Positions 52,040 through 61,586 of a stretch of 64,000 bases of DNA are shown here, piece after piece. Numbering within the stretch: position 1 is the stretch's first letter; each line of letters begins with the position of its first letter. The position numbers and the translations under genes were made by a program. The notes under the pieces are model-generated. The model did no database searches and was not told the origin of the DNA. It worked only from the letters and a program-made list of their open reading frames with translations. The stretch covers positions 1,479,001 to 1,543,000 of the forward strand of contig JAQFVV010006305.1 of NCBI GenBank assembly GCA_028023455.1, read 5' to 3'. Source of the DNA: Epiperipatus broadwayi (taxonomy: Eukaryota > Onychophora > Udeonychophora > Euonychophora > Peripatidae).

Positions 52040-52090
52040 ATTTAAATCTTGTAGCTCTGATAAAGACTGCTGGACAGTCGAAACTGTAAG
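52040..52090 (+). ncRNA. Hammerhead-ribozyme-like core, right arm of the inverted repeat
   Basis: Plus strand reads CTGATAA, A, GACTG, CTGGA, CAGTC, GAAAC at about 52055-52084. The core differs from CTGATGA at one base, and at a different base from the left arm, so the common ancestor of both arms probably had CTGATGA. Stem II is perfect. Cleavage ability today is unlikely. Confidence 0.45.
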
Positions 52091-52259
52091 AAAATAAAGA
52101 AGTTTTTAAGAAAATTACTTGTATTAAAATGTATATGAATGAAGTATTATAAGTAATATATATAATAATAAATTAGCATTAATAAGAGAATGGGTGTTCT
52201 TTGTAACATTGTTAAAATGTTTCTAGTAAGTCCAAGTTGTGAATTGTTATTATGGTATG

Positions 52260-53010
52260 TGCTGTGTCCAGTAGTGACCAAGTTATTGCACAGCTGGATT
52301 GCAAATTTAATTGGAAGAAATAACACTAACATAATCCCAGGTGGCACAGCAATTTACTCCTATAATTATAAACAGTTATCTAAATGTTCCAGCTCTTCAA
52401 CATTCAAAGCTATCACATATGAATACAATGAGTTCAAGGCAGTTCATTTATGGGGGTTCTATGACCAGGTACTGCTGTCTTGAGAATTAGGTAAGAGTCC
52501 AGAGAATAGTTTTCGGAGAGGCCAGTTGGCAAGGCTGACAATAATTATCAGTGGAAGAAACACATCCATTCTTCATGGGCTACAAGTAGCTAATAATTTT
52601 CTCTTCCCACTTCTGGTGAAGATCGCAGTTCAAGTTTTTGTTTTAATAATCTCATTGGTTGGAATCCATCGGTACCACGTGGTAGTACCAATATTATTAC
52701 ATTCTAACCTGCATTTTAATTTAATCAAATATACGAGTTCTTATCTTTTTAATTAATTTTGTTTCTTTTTTCAGATATTAATACATGTTTTCCAATGGCA
52801 TTTAATTAAATTTGCTATAGGGCTATTTGATGTTTAATCAGAGTCGCTGATCTTTAAATAATTCACCTAATTAGTTCATAGAATTTTTATGTGTCCATTT
52901 GCGTTTATACATGCACTTACTTATTTTACTTTAACATTTTCTGCCTTTTTCAGTTTCAATAAAAATACACGTTTGATAAGATTTTTATTTTAATATACGT
53001 GTATTTAGCA
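52260..53010 (-). repeat. 3' LTR
   Basis: On the minus strand it starts TGCTAAATACACG next to the polypurine tract and ends CA at 52260. It matches 54868-55641 over its length with scattered substitutions and small indels (for example TTATTAATGACTC present only in the other copy), so insertion was not recent. Plus-strand frames at 52190-52483 and 52526-52756 are chance frames in the LTR. Confidence 0.9.
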
Positions 53011-53176
53011 CACCATCCCCCCAGTTCAGAGATTTGTGTTTTACTTTTTTCCTATTCTCTGAACTTAAAACATAATAAGTATGGTAGGGAGGGATTTTTC
53101 TTTCCTGGTTTGTAGTATTTTCCTTAGGTACTGTATTGCAGTTGCGTCTTTTCCCAAATGTCCACTTGATGTGTTT

Positions 53177-53494
53177 TCATCTTTCTGCAATTGGCTGATG
53201 TCCATCCACCATTCCGACAGACACCACTTGCTTGGTTAAGTGGCATTTGATTTCAGCCTTATTCCAAAATCTGTCAATTTTGTTTCTAACCCATACGCAT
53301 TCTTTAGATACAAATATGTAGTTTGGGAGAGGTACTTCATACTCTTCAGGTGACCTACTTTCCGCAAGCTCGGTCTGCAATCTACGATCTATATTTTTCT
53401 GTGGGGTTGATTTCTCGACTTCTTTCAAGGATTTGACTATGGCTGGAGGTGTTTTCGCATGCGATCGACAGTTTTTACATTTTTCACTAAACAT
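53177..53494 (-). pseudogene. Integrase C-terminal tail of the LTR element
   Basis: 105 codons. The first part (MFSEKCKNCRSHAKTPP, RRLQTELAE) is charged; the C-terminal part reads VPLPNYIFVSKECVWVRNKI DRFWNKAEI, like the post-integrase segment of gypsy Pol (G..V.VR.......W..A.I). Only 10 bp separate it from the protease frame, where some 2 kb of RT-RNase H-integrase would be expected. The sequence marks one side of the deletion. Confidence 0.6.
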
Positions 53495-53504
53495 TGCAAT
53501 ATTG

Positions 53505-53732
53505 TTATTTTTTTCTCATCGATAATTTGATTCCCAAGTGCTTGAACCAATCACAGCCATTGAGAGAGTTTATCGGGGCATGAATTATATATATTGGCAA
53601 TTTTAGTTTTTTGCCATTGTCAGAAATAATTGGAGCCTGAACTGCTCCTTTAATCTTTATGGCCTTGCCATTGATGTCCTGAGCTTTGAATTTGATATAC
53701 ATAAGTCTAGGTGGCTGTGTTATATCTGCCAC
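53505..53732 (-). pseudogene. Protease C-terminal part of the LTR element
   Basis: 75 codons continuing the protease: residues near the end read APINSLNGCDWFKHLGI, resembling the (L/I)LG.DW...LGI block that closes retroelement proteases and leads into RT. Separated from the upstream frame (53742-54059) by a stop or frame change. The deletion lies just downstream. Confidence 0.65.
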
Positions 53733-53741
53733 AATGGTTTT

Positions 53742-54059
53742 CTAATCTTTCATGGACAGTAAAGACACCTTGTTGCCGCTGTCAATTTCAATCGCTAAAG
53801 TTTCTCCGAAAATTTTGACAGTCATTTTAAATTTCTGTGATTGGTCCAAAGATGCATTATTAATCATCACAATTTCCTCTTGCTTAGGTTTTCTAGTAAA
53901 ATGCTCTTGGTTGTTATTATTTGTATCATTGTCGAATTTTTTATTTCGGCACATTTTTTCCAAATGGCCAATTTTATTACAGTGTTTGCAGCGTTGGTCC
54001 TTATAAAAACACTCCCATGCCATGTGACCTAGTTTTCCGCAACAAAAGCACTTATTCAA
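53742..54059 (-). pseudogene. Nucleocapsid zinc knuckles and protease start of the LTR element
   Basis: Two CCHC knuckles lie in the first 40 residues: CFCCGKLGHMAWEC and CKHCNKIGHLEKMC, both of the C-x2-C-x4-H-x4-C form that binds RNA in Gag. A linker rich in Asn and charged residues follows. At about residues 79-105 VKIFGETLAIEIDSG is the start of the aspartic protease with its DSG active-site triad. The Gag and protease regions therefore lie in one frame. Confidence 0.87.
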
Positions 54060-54671
54060 CTTTTCTTAATCTTAGTTATTTCACTTTGGTCAGGAACCTT
54101 TCTTTCGGGTTTGTCGATTTTGTAGATTTCATAAGAATCATTGTCCGCTACTTTCATGGCCGCATATTCTTTAGCTTGCTGTAACACAAGTTCATGAGTT
54201 ATATCACGTTTGATAGCTTCTTTATAATTGATATCCTTGTTCTGCCAGTAACTGCTGTCTCACACTGTCACTGCTCATACCACATAAAAATTGTTCAAGA
54301 AGAGCTTCCTCCCAGTGTGAGTCACAGATGCAGTTTTTTGCGAGTTCACATAGGGCACTATCATAATCTTGTTTTCGCTCATTCTTGCCTTGTCAGCGAT
54401 TTCTGAAGTGGAGTCTGGCGATGTGTCTAGACTCATGAGGATTAAAATAGTGATCTTTGATCTGTTCGAATGTTAATTCTTCCGGAGTTTTAGGTTCACA
54501 AAGCCTATTTGCAATTTGGATTATGTTTCTCCCCACGTAGCACAATAATGTTGCAGTTTTAATTTTGTCATCTCTTATTTTATTAATGACCAGGAGTTTC
54601 TCTATTTATTGGACATACAGGGACCACTCACTTGCCTCTCTGACGTCAAATTCAGAAGTTTCCGGCTGCAT
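54060..54671 (-). pseudogene. Gag matrix/capsid-like region of the LTR element, broken
   Basis: Starts at the ATG on 54671-54669 (MQPETSEFDVREASEWSLYV). Following pieces include KIKTATLLCYVGRN, TPEELTFEQIKDHYFNPHES, ARLHFRNR, DYDSALCELAKNC and ALLEQFLCGMSSDSVRQQLL, the pattern of the gypsy-type Gag (retrotrans_gag) domain. At least two stops and a frame change interrupt it before the zinc knuckles. Confidence 0.8.
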
Positions 54672-54867
54672 TATGACTTAGTCAATTTCGCAAAAAATAT
54701 CTTTTTTTTCTTCTTTTTTTTTTTTTAGTAATTTATCAACTCATGAAAATTTAATTAGACACCAACGTATTCGACTGTCAATGTGCTAATTGTTATTACT
54801 GACAATTTCGCCATTTGCTGAGGATTAGACTGTTAAGGTTCATAATCAGGACTGTGACTGCGCTAGT

Positions 54868-55641
54868 TGAGTGTGTTCAGCAGGGACCAAGTTATTCCAC
54901 AGCTGGATTGCAAAGTTAATTGGAAAAAATAACACTAATATAATCCCAGGCGGCATGGCAATTTATTAATGACTCTCCTATAATTATAAATAGTTATTCT
55001 AAATGTTCCAGCTCTTCAACATTCAAAGTTATCACATGCGAATACAAGTTCAAGGTAGTTGATTTATGTGGGTTCTATGACCAGGTACTGCTGTCTTGAG
55101 AATTAGTTAAGAGTCTGGAGAATAGTTCTCAGAGAGGCCAGTTGGCAAGGCTGACAATAATTGTCAGTGGAAGAAACACATCCATTCTTCATGGGCTACA
55201 AGTAGCTAATAATCTTTTCTTCCCACTTCTGGTGAAGATTTCAGTGCAAGTTTTTGTTTTAATAATCTCATTGGTTGGAATCCAGTACCACGTGCTAGTA
55301 TCAATCTTATTACATTCCAACCTGCATTTTAGTTTAATCAAATTAATAATCCGAGTTCTTATCTTTTTAATTAATTTCATTTCTTTTTTCAGATGATTCT
55401 TGTTAGGAATTTAATATGTGTTTTCCAATGGCATTTAATTCAATTTGCTATAGGGCTATTTGATGTTTAATCAGAGTTTCTGATCTTTAAATAATTTGCC
55501 TAATTAGTTCATAGCATTTTTATGTGTCCATTTGCATTTATACACACACATACTTATTTTACTTTAACATTTTCTGTCTTTTTCAGTTTCAAAAAAAATA
55601 CGTGTTGATAAGATTTTTATTTTAATATATGCGTTTTCGCA
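54868..55641 (-). repeat. 5' LTR
   Basis: Starts TGCGAAAACGCATAT on the minus strand at 55641 and ends CTCA at about 54868. Direct repeat of 52260-53010. The base-level inner boundary is uncertain by a few bases because of an indel. The sequence after it (CTAGCGCAGTCACAG on the minus strand) should contain the primer-binding site, but I could not match it to a tRNA. Confidence 0.88.
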
Positions 55642-55646
55642 GTATG

Positions 55647-56317
55647 TGTATTTGGAATTTACTTTTTCATGAATAATTGATATAGATTCTCAGAATTACT
55701 TGTCTAATATCTGTTGTTTATTTGTGGGATTATTGAAATTATTAGATCTTGATTGTTATTTGAAACTATGAACTTATTTTATTAATACTTTATGAAGATC
55801 ACTACTAAATAAAGATATATCTCTCTGAGTATCAAGTAAGTCTGAAATATTATGGCATACAGGATTCAGAGTTTCATCTCTAGGAGAATATTTTCATTCA
55901 CTTGATCAAATCAAAATTTTTCCTTTTGATTATTTAAGCTCATGCTAGGTGATACTGCAGTAGAAATAGCTGCTTTTGTTTTAGCATATAGTTAAGCTGG
56001 AAAGTTTGGTGATTTATTATTATTATTATTGTACGTTTCTTAACTGGGAATTCCTAGGAATGTCTATCACAACTTTCATCTTTGGACTATATTTTCAAGG
56101 GCAAGTCGTCCACAACAAGATATTATATAGATATGTTATTCTTTATGTGTAAATCTCCATTCCTATTTTTTTTTTTTTGTTTCATTTTTTACATTTTTAT
56201 ATTTATTTTATTTTCATTGTCATTACACTTTTTAAAACTGCAAAGAAAAACATATCAAATCCTTGCCCTATACTCACCTCAACTTCTTTGTATATAAACA
56301 TTCTATATTTTCACCAT

Positions 56318-56360
<43 letters not shown>

Positions 56361-56685
56361 TACATTCTTTGCCTAAAGGTAGATTGAAGTATGTAGATAA
56401 TAAGTAATGTGAACTAATGATAACATTTCCTTAATATGATTTATTATACATAATCAAATAAGAAGCTTTAAATATTATTATAAATTTTCTATTTCACATC
56501 TGCATATATTGTGTATGTATATATATATAATTTTACAAATTCTTTTATTTCTAATATTTATTTCCATTTCTTAGTATTAATTTACTCCATTATGTTGTAA
56601 TTAAAAAATGTCTAATAAATTTTGTATGTTTTTTATAATTTTAGTAGGAGTATTTTAAAATAGGTATTGAAATTTTTGTTTATAG
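55647..56685. other. COLGALT intron 3, last part
   Basis: AT-rich intron sequence between the LTR element and exon 4, with no recognisable gene. It holds a TA dinucleotide run (separate entry). The exon 4 acceptor is TTTGTTTATAG. Confidence 0.65.
56320..56358. repeat. (TG)n(TA)n microsatellite
   Basis: A short TGTGTG run passes into about 17 uninterrupted TA repeats. Confidence 0.9.
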
Positions 56686-56755
56686 GATAATAGTTGCACC
56701 AATGCTTGAATCTTTAAGTCGTTATTCTAACTTTTGGTGTGGTATGACAGAGAAG
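56686..56755 (+). CDS. COLGALT: Procollagen galactosyltransferase, exon 4
   Basis: A 70 bp exon; its first base completes a Lys codon, then IIVAPMLESLSRYSNFWCG and MTEK follow (residues 168-190). VAPML and YSNFWCGM are nearly invariant in the family. The acceptor is TTATAG and the donor AAG|GTAAAT, phase 0. Too short to appear as an open frame. Confidence 0.95.
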
Positions 56756-56856
56756 GTAAATATTTTAATAATGTAAATTAATTAAGTAGTATAACTATTT
56801 TGTTTTAAAAGTAAATTATTATTTTTATTTTTAACTTTATATGTTTGTGTGACTTT

Positions 56857-56945
56857 CATATAGCAGTAGCACATTTGCCTATCATGCTTAGAACCTGGGT
56901 TCAAATTTTGGCTGGATAAAACTTGAAGCATTTTTTTTTTTTAGA
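56857..56945 (+). repeat. tRNA-derived SINE remnant (tRNA-Asp-like)
   Basis: ATAGCAGTAGCAC (worn A box), GCCTATCATGC (anticodon arm resembling tRNA-Asp) and CCTGGGTTCAAATTTTGG (B box and T arm) occur at tRNA spacing, followed by a T run. It lies at the start of COLGALT intron 4. Not a functional tRNA: the stems are mismatched. Confidence 0.45.
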
Positions 56946-57289
56946 TTTCAGTTGATTTTTTAAGGATCTAGATAATTCAGATTACCATTCAATGTTGATT
57001 GATAAATGTGTATCTACTTATTTTTGCTCAAGAATAAAGGATGAAATCTGCCCACAATCTCACATTTCTTAGTGAATGGTTAATAATGATATCTAATTCA
57101 GTGTTTCTCTAGAAAATACTAATGGAGAAGCCTTTGATCTACAATGGTTTATTTAGAGGCAAGCTGAGCATGCTATGAATCCCCTGATTACAGCCAACTT
57201 GTCACTTAATGATATTCTTTTATTTAAGTATCTATAACTGGAAATCATTTTTAAGTGAAGGATGATCACACAAATGGGAAGAATTGTCT

Positions 57290-59800
57290 AATATTAAATG
57301 GCTCATTGTTGGACTTTGTGAAATCAGAAGAAAAGGTGAAGAGGCAATGATTTAAAAAGTGGAAATGTACTTTACTACAAAGAAACAAATATTGAAAGCA
57401 CAGTGAACTGGGATTCATTTTAAATAAAAAGTGGAAAAAAACATTAGATTATAGATTTGTTAGTCAGAATGGCAAGATTAGTTATTCAAATTAGAGGAAG
57501 ATACCAAATACAACTAATTCAGGTTTATACCCCAATAAGTTATTGTTTGAAGAAATAGAGGGTTTTTATATGAATATACTTTTGATCAGATCAAACAACT
57601 TTTTAAAAATTTCTGATAAGAGATGAAAATGCTCTGAGTAAATATAGTTATGGTGACAGAAATAAAAGAGAACACAAACTTGTGGAGGAAAAGAAAAACT
57701 ATGACTTCTTTATTTAAGAATACGACTAAATGGAAATGGATATGAAAGCATCCAAATGTAAGGCATATAGAAAATACATATTTCTAAACTATGAGGTTCT
57801 TAATAGATTCAACAGAAGGAATGGTCATTGATTAATGAGATGTAAGTTACATATTAGTGCAAAATTAGGCAATGATTAAGAAAGACTTTATTAACAACTG
57901 ATATTACTATTCTTCAGAAACGAATTTAAATTAGAACTTGCAAACTTTTTAAAAATTATTAATAGATTTTAAAGATGATTCAATAATGACTGAAGTTAAT
58001 AAGAAGATAACTCATACTTTATTTAAAATGATAAGAAAACTGGTGTAATTAAAGCAATAATTTACATTAAATTTTATACTGAGACAAGGTAATGTAGGAA
58101 TAAAGTGAATATGAAAATTTTAAAATAAACATAAAAGAAAATCTAATTGTGATTTGGAAAGTTACAGAATAGCATAAATGTCTTAAAAGTGTAAAATAAC
58201 ATCTTGGTATTGAAAAGAAAGTTGTTTCAGCAATAAGAAGAAAAATGGAACTATTACTAAAAAGAGAGATGGCATATGTCATGAAATATACAGAAGAATT
58301 CTATAAAGAATTATCCAGTAACAAAAAACAAGAAGACAAAGTTATTGCATTTTTTGAATTGTCAAATATTTTAAATGAAAAGACGAGATATGTAACTGAA
58401 TCTATGTAGAAGGGGAAAGTTCCAGTAAGTGATGGTACTATTATTGATATCTTAAAGAAGCAAATGAAGAAATAGAAAAATTGTTGGCAAAGTTATATAA
58501 CAAATATTTAAATGATAAAGATATAATAAATTATTGGGAAAATGCATTGATATTTAAGAAAGATGATTAAAAAGAAATGAGAAATAATAGACTTATCAAT
58601 CTTCTATTAGTTTTATACAAAATCTTTACCAAGATAATTTCAACTGGTCTACAGTGAACATTAGATTTTAACCAACCAAAAGAATAATCTGGATTTAAAA
58701 GTGGTCTTAGGCCAATGGATTACATATAAGTGTTGAGAGAATTTATAGAAAGAATCAAAGAATATGAATTACCATTATGCTTTGTATTTGTAGATTATGA
58801 AAAGGTATTAAATTTTAGAACCATTTTCATAATCCTTAAAGTTTCTAGATTATTAATAAATAGACTTAGGATATTATTTTATTTTGTAGAACAGTGATAC
58901 TATTAAGATTAACATTGAGAAGGGTTTATCATTCCATATCTCCAAAATTTTTTCAAAAAATATTTTATGAACTAAAATGAGAATTAAGGGAATCAAAGTA
59001 CATGCAGATTATTTAGGATATGTAGATATTTTAGATGGTGTGGATATTTTTACAAATAATGCTTTAGAACTTTAAAAAATGTTGCAAGAGTTATTAGATG
59101 AAAATAATAAAGTAATAAGTAAGATTAAAGATAGATGCTAAAAGGATTAAAATAATGTTCAGTGGAAGAAGAAAAGAAATATTGATAATCATAAATTAAA
59201 AGAAGTTATCAACTAGAAATAAGTTGGTTAAATTATTAATAAGGATGGAACATAATGGATGAAATTAAGCATAGGATTAAAGTTGATTGAAGTGCTTTTT
59301 GTAGAAATAACTTAGTTTCAAAAGAAAATATACCAATATGTTTGAAAATTTAAAATTTTTAATATTTGTGCATTACCAATTCCTATTTATAAATTTGGGA
59401 TTTGCATACTAAACAGTAGTGCAATACAGAGATTTCAAACCACTTAATTGAAGTATGGTAGAAATGTATGTTAGGAATAACAAGAAAAGATCTAAAACAA
59501 AATACACGATTGAGTGAACAATAGATATTGAATTATTGAAAAATTACGAGACTGAAATGGAACTGGACTACACATATTTCTAGAAGAAATGATAATAGAT
59601 GTACAATTAAAGTTTAAAATTGAATCCCAAGAGATTGTAAAAGACCTAAAAGAGACCATACATGAGATGAATGCATAAATTAGAAAGATTGATAGAGTGA
59701 GATAGAGAAGAGAAGCTATGGATTGAAGAAATTGAATTAAACTTAGATATATCATCATTCTGTTATATGTTGATAATAATTGAAAATGAAGATATATTAT
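57290..59800 (+). mobile_element. Decayed RTE-clade LINE, nearly whole ORF2
   Basis: Plus-strand fragments in all three frames follow RTE ORF2 in order. Endonuclease: LIVGLCEIRRKGEEAM, LYYKET, KYSYGDRNKREHKLVEEKK (57290-57720). RT: KIFTKIIST, SGFKSGLRPMDYI, LREFIERIKEYELPLCFVFV, DYEK (58590-58810), MRIKGIKVHADYLGYVDI, INKDGT. C-terminus: LPIPIYKFGI, the TRLSEQ-type region, LKWNWTTHISRRNDNRCTI and IPRDCKRPKRD (59350-59680). Stops and frameshifts occur every 20-40 codons, so it is old. It fills most of COLGALT intron 4 in the sense direction. Confidence 0.82.
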
Positions 59801-60320
59801 TTGAAAATGGAAATAAATATAATCCATTATATTATTCTTTTGATTATATATAAATAATTAAACTGAAAAAAGTTATGCAAGAACAAGTATTGTAATACAA
59901 GAACATTCTTTTAGAAATATTTTATTACTCTTCTCATTGTAATGTATATATTATTGAGAATTCTTGCAGGCATTATATATTATAACATCTATGTATATTT
60001 TTCCCCCTTATTTTTTCTACTCTCCTGTGTCCCTTCTTTATTTTCTCACATAATTATTACATATACATTATGTAGCAATGTAACCATATCATCAAGCTAA
60101 TGGTAATGAAGTTTAGTGTATTTACAATATACATTATTATTTATATTTAATATAAGTTTGAATAATATATATATATCTTTTCTTTGTAATCTTCCAGTAG
60201 TGAAAGAAGCACCATATTTTTGCCCTAAATAATAATTATTATATATATATATCATAAATTAATAATATATATATGATTAAGATGAATTCTAAATATTAAG
60301 TGATATTATTTCTATTATAG

Positions 60321-60528
60321 GGCTATTATAAAAGAACAGAAGATTACTTGCCCATATTACACAGGGAAAGAAAAGGTTGTTTTGCTGTACCGATGGTTCA
60401 TTCGACCTTTCTGGTTGATTTACGATCTGAACTATCACTGAAACTTACATTTGACCCACTTAGAGTAGAAAATTATTCTCAACTTGAAGATGACATTATT
60501 GCCTTTGCATTGTCAGCAAAAGTTGCAG
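60321..60528 (+). CDS. COLGALT: Procollagen galactosyltransferase, exon 5 (last in window)
   Basis: Encodes residues 191-259: [87 protein letters not shown] and DDIIAFA are family signatures at the end of the first GT domain. The acceptor is TCTATTATAG and the donor CAG|GTAAGA in phase 1. The second GT domain and the ER-retention C-terminus must lie beyond the window; human homologues are about 620 residues, so under half of the protein is here. Confidence 0.96.
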
Positions 60529-61586
60529 GTAAGAAAACAATTTAAATGTAATTTTATGAAAATGAAATTGGAAATGCAAATATTTTTTTTCTTCATAACA
60601 TTATAAAATTTCTCTCTTAATAATATTATTATTTTATTTAAAACTTTTCATTATTAAAAAAAATATATTGAGAATAATGAATAGCAATTTATTAATCATA
60701 AATACAAATCAATTAAAATGTGTATCTTTTAACTACTTTTGCATCTTCAGAGTGAAAAATGGACTTACTCTTTGTACTTTAGTTCAATTTTTAAATCTAT
60801 TGCCACACCAGTTGTCGAAATTATATTAATTAAAATTTTATTTTAATTTTATGGGTAAGCACACCATCTGATTAATCCAGATTAATATGATACTTTATTC
60901 TCCAGACAGCTAATCATTGACTAATAATTAGATAGATTATTGGCTCCCTGACTACCTGAAAAGTTTTCAACAATACCTGTTAGGTTTAAGAGTTACACAT
61001 ATCTGGAGGAGGTCAGTTTAACACATTTAAAAAGAAATTCCGTTTCTCAAGTAAATGGAACTGTTGCATTCACCCTGCCACTTGAGTGCTCAAACATTAC
61101 TTGATCCTTCAAGTATTTTATTGGAGAAAATTCCCCTTGCTAATATGATGCTATATCACTTACGTAATTATTATTTTTTATTCATCTTCTCTTTGCTTAT
61201 TTAAGAATTTTATTTGATCAACAAATTGCTGTTTTTTGAAAATATAATTTTAATAAACACGAACAACTGAAAATTTTGCAAAATTATGCAATTTTTTTCA
61301 GGTCAAAATTACTTGCTAAGAGTTTTTTAAAATTACATAGAAAGATACACAGTAATGAAAGGTAATTTTTTTTCTATGAACATTAGGCTTAAAAAGCTTT
61401 TATTTTTGTAATATGTTAATTTTTCAAATGCAAGTCATTTGTTTATTACTGTTGAAGTTAATTTTTGGATATTTTAATATCTGAACGTTTTGTAATATCT
61501 ACTATCAATAATGGTTGACTGTTATAGTCAAAATGGCATTTTTATAACTAATTGTAACCAATATTATGTATTACTTACTTCATATA
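60529..61586. other. COLGALT intron 5, start
   Basis: AT-rich intron sequence. 60850-61150 is slightly GC-richer and may be an old repeat, but no second copy is visible here. No exon with the required phase 1 start was recognised. Confidence 0.6.

Larger units (their letters stand above)
48886..52165. repeat. 3.3 kb inverted repeat (two ~1.43 kb arms, 423 bp spacer)
   Basis: Left arm 48886-50313 is the reverse complement of right arm 50737-52165 with scattered differences and small indels; examples are CAGTTTCGACTGTCCAGCAG at the left and its complement near 52070, and CCAATAGACCATTTTTTCTT at 50282 with its complement near 50745. The arms are extremely AT-rich, with many TATATA and CATATA runs. 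The spacer 50314-50736 is unique. No open frame is credible. The outer ends carry a hammerhead-like core. A transcript would fold into a long hairpin. Confidence 0.9.
52255..55646 (-). mobile_element. Ty3/gypsy-like LTR retrotransposon, internally deleted, perfect 5 bp TSD
   Basis: The element spans 52260-55641 and is flanked by GTATG at 52255-52259 and 55642-55646. Two direct LTRs of about 750-775 bp bound an internal region of 1.86 kb on the minus strand. From 5' to 3' it holds gag, two zinc knuckles, an aspartic protease and then directly an integrase-tail-like frame, so RT, RNase H and the integrase core are missing. The purine-rich CTGGGGGGATGGTG (minus strand, at 53011-53024) beside the 3' LTR is the polypurine tract. 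No envelope frame is seen. Confidence 0.92.

Noticed and set aside
52190-52756. Plus-strand frames of 97 and 76 codons
   Set aside because: They lie across the antisense of an LTR, and a similar frame recurs in the other LTR (55142-55396); non-coding repeat sequence.
56857-56918. Functional tRNA-Asp gene
   Set aside because: B box and anticodon arm are visible, but the acceptor and D stems are mismatched and a T run follows directly; a SINE relic.
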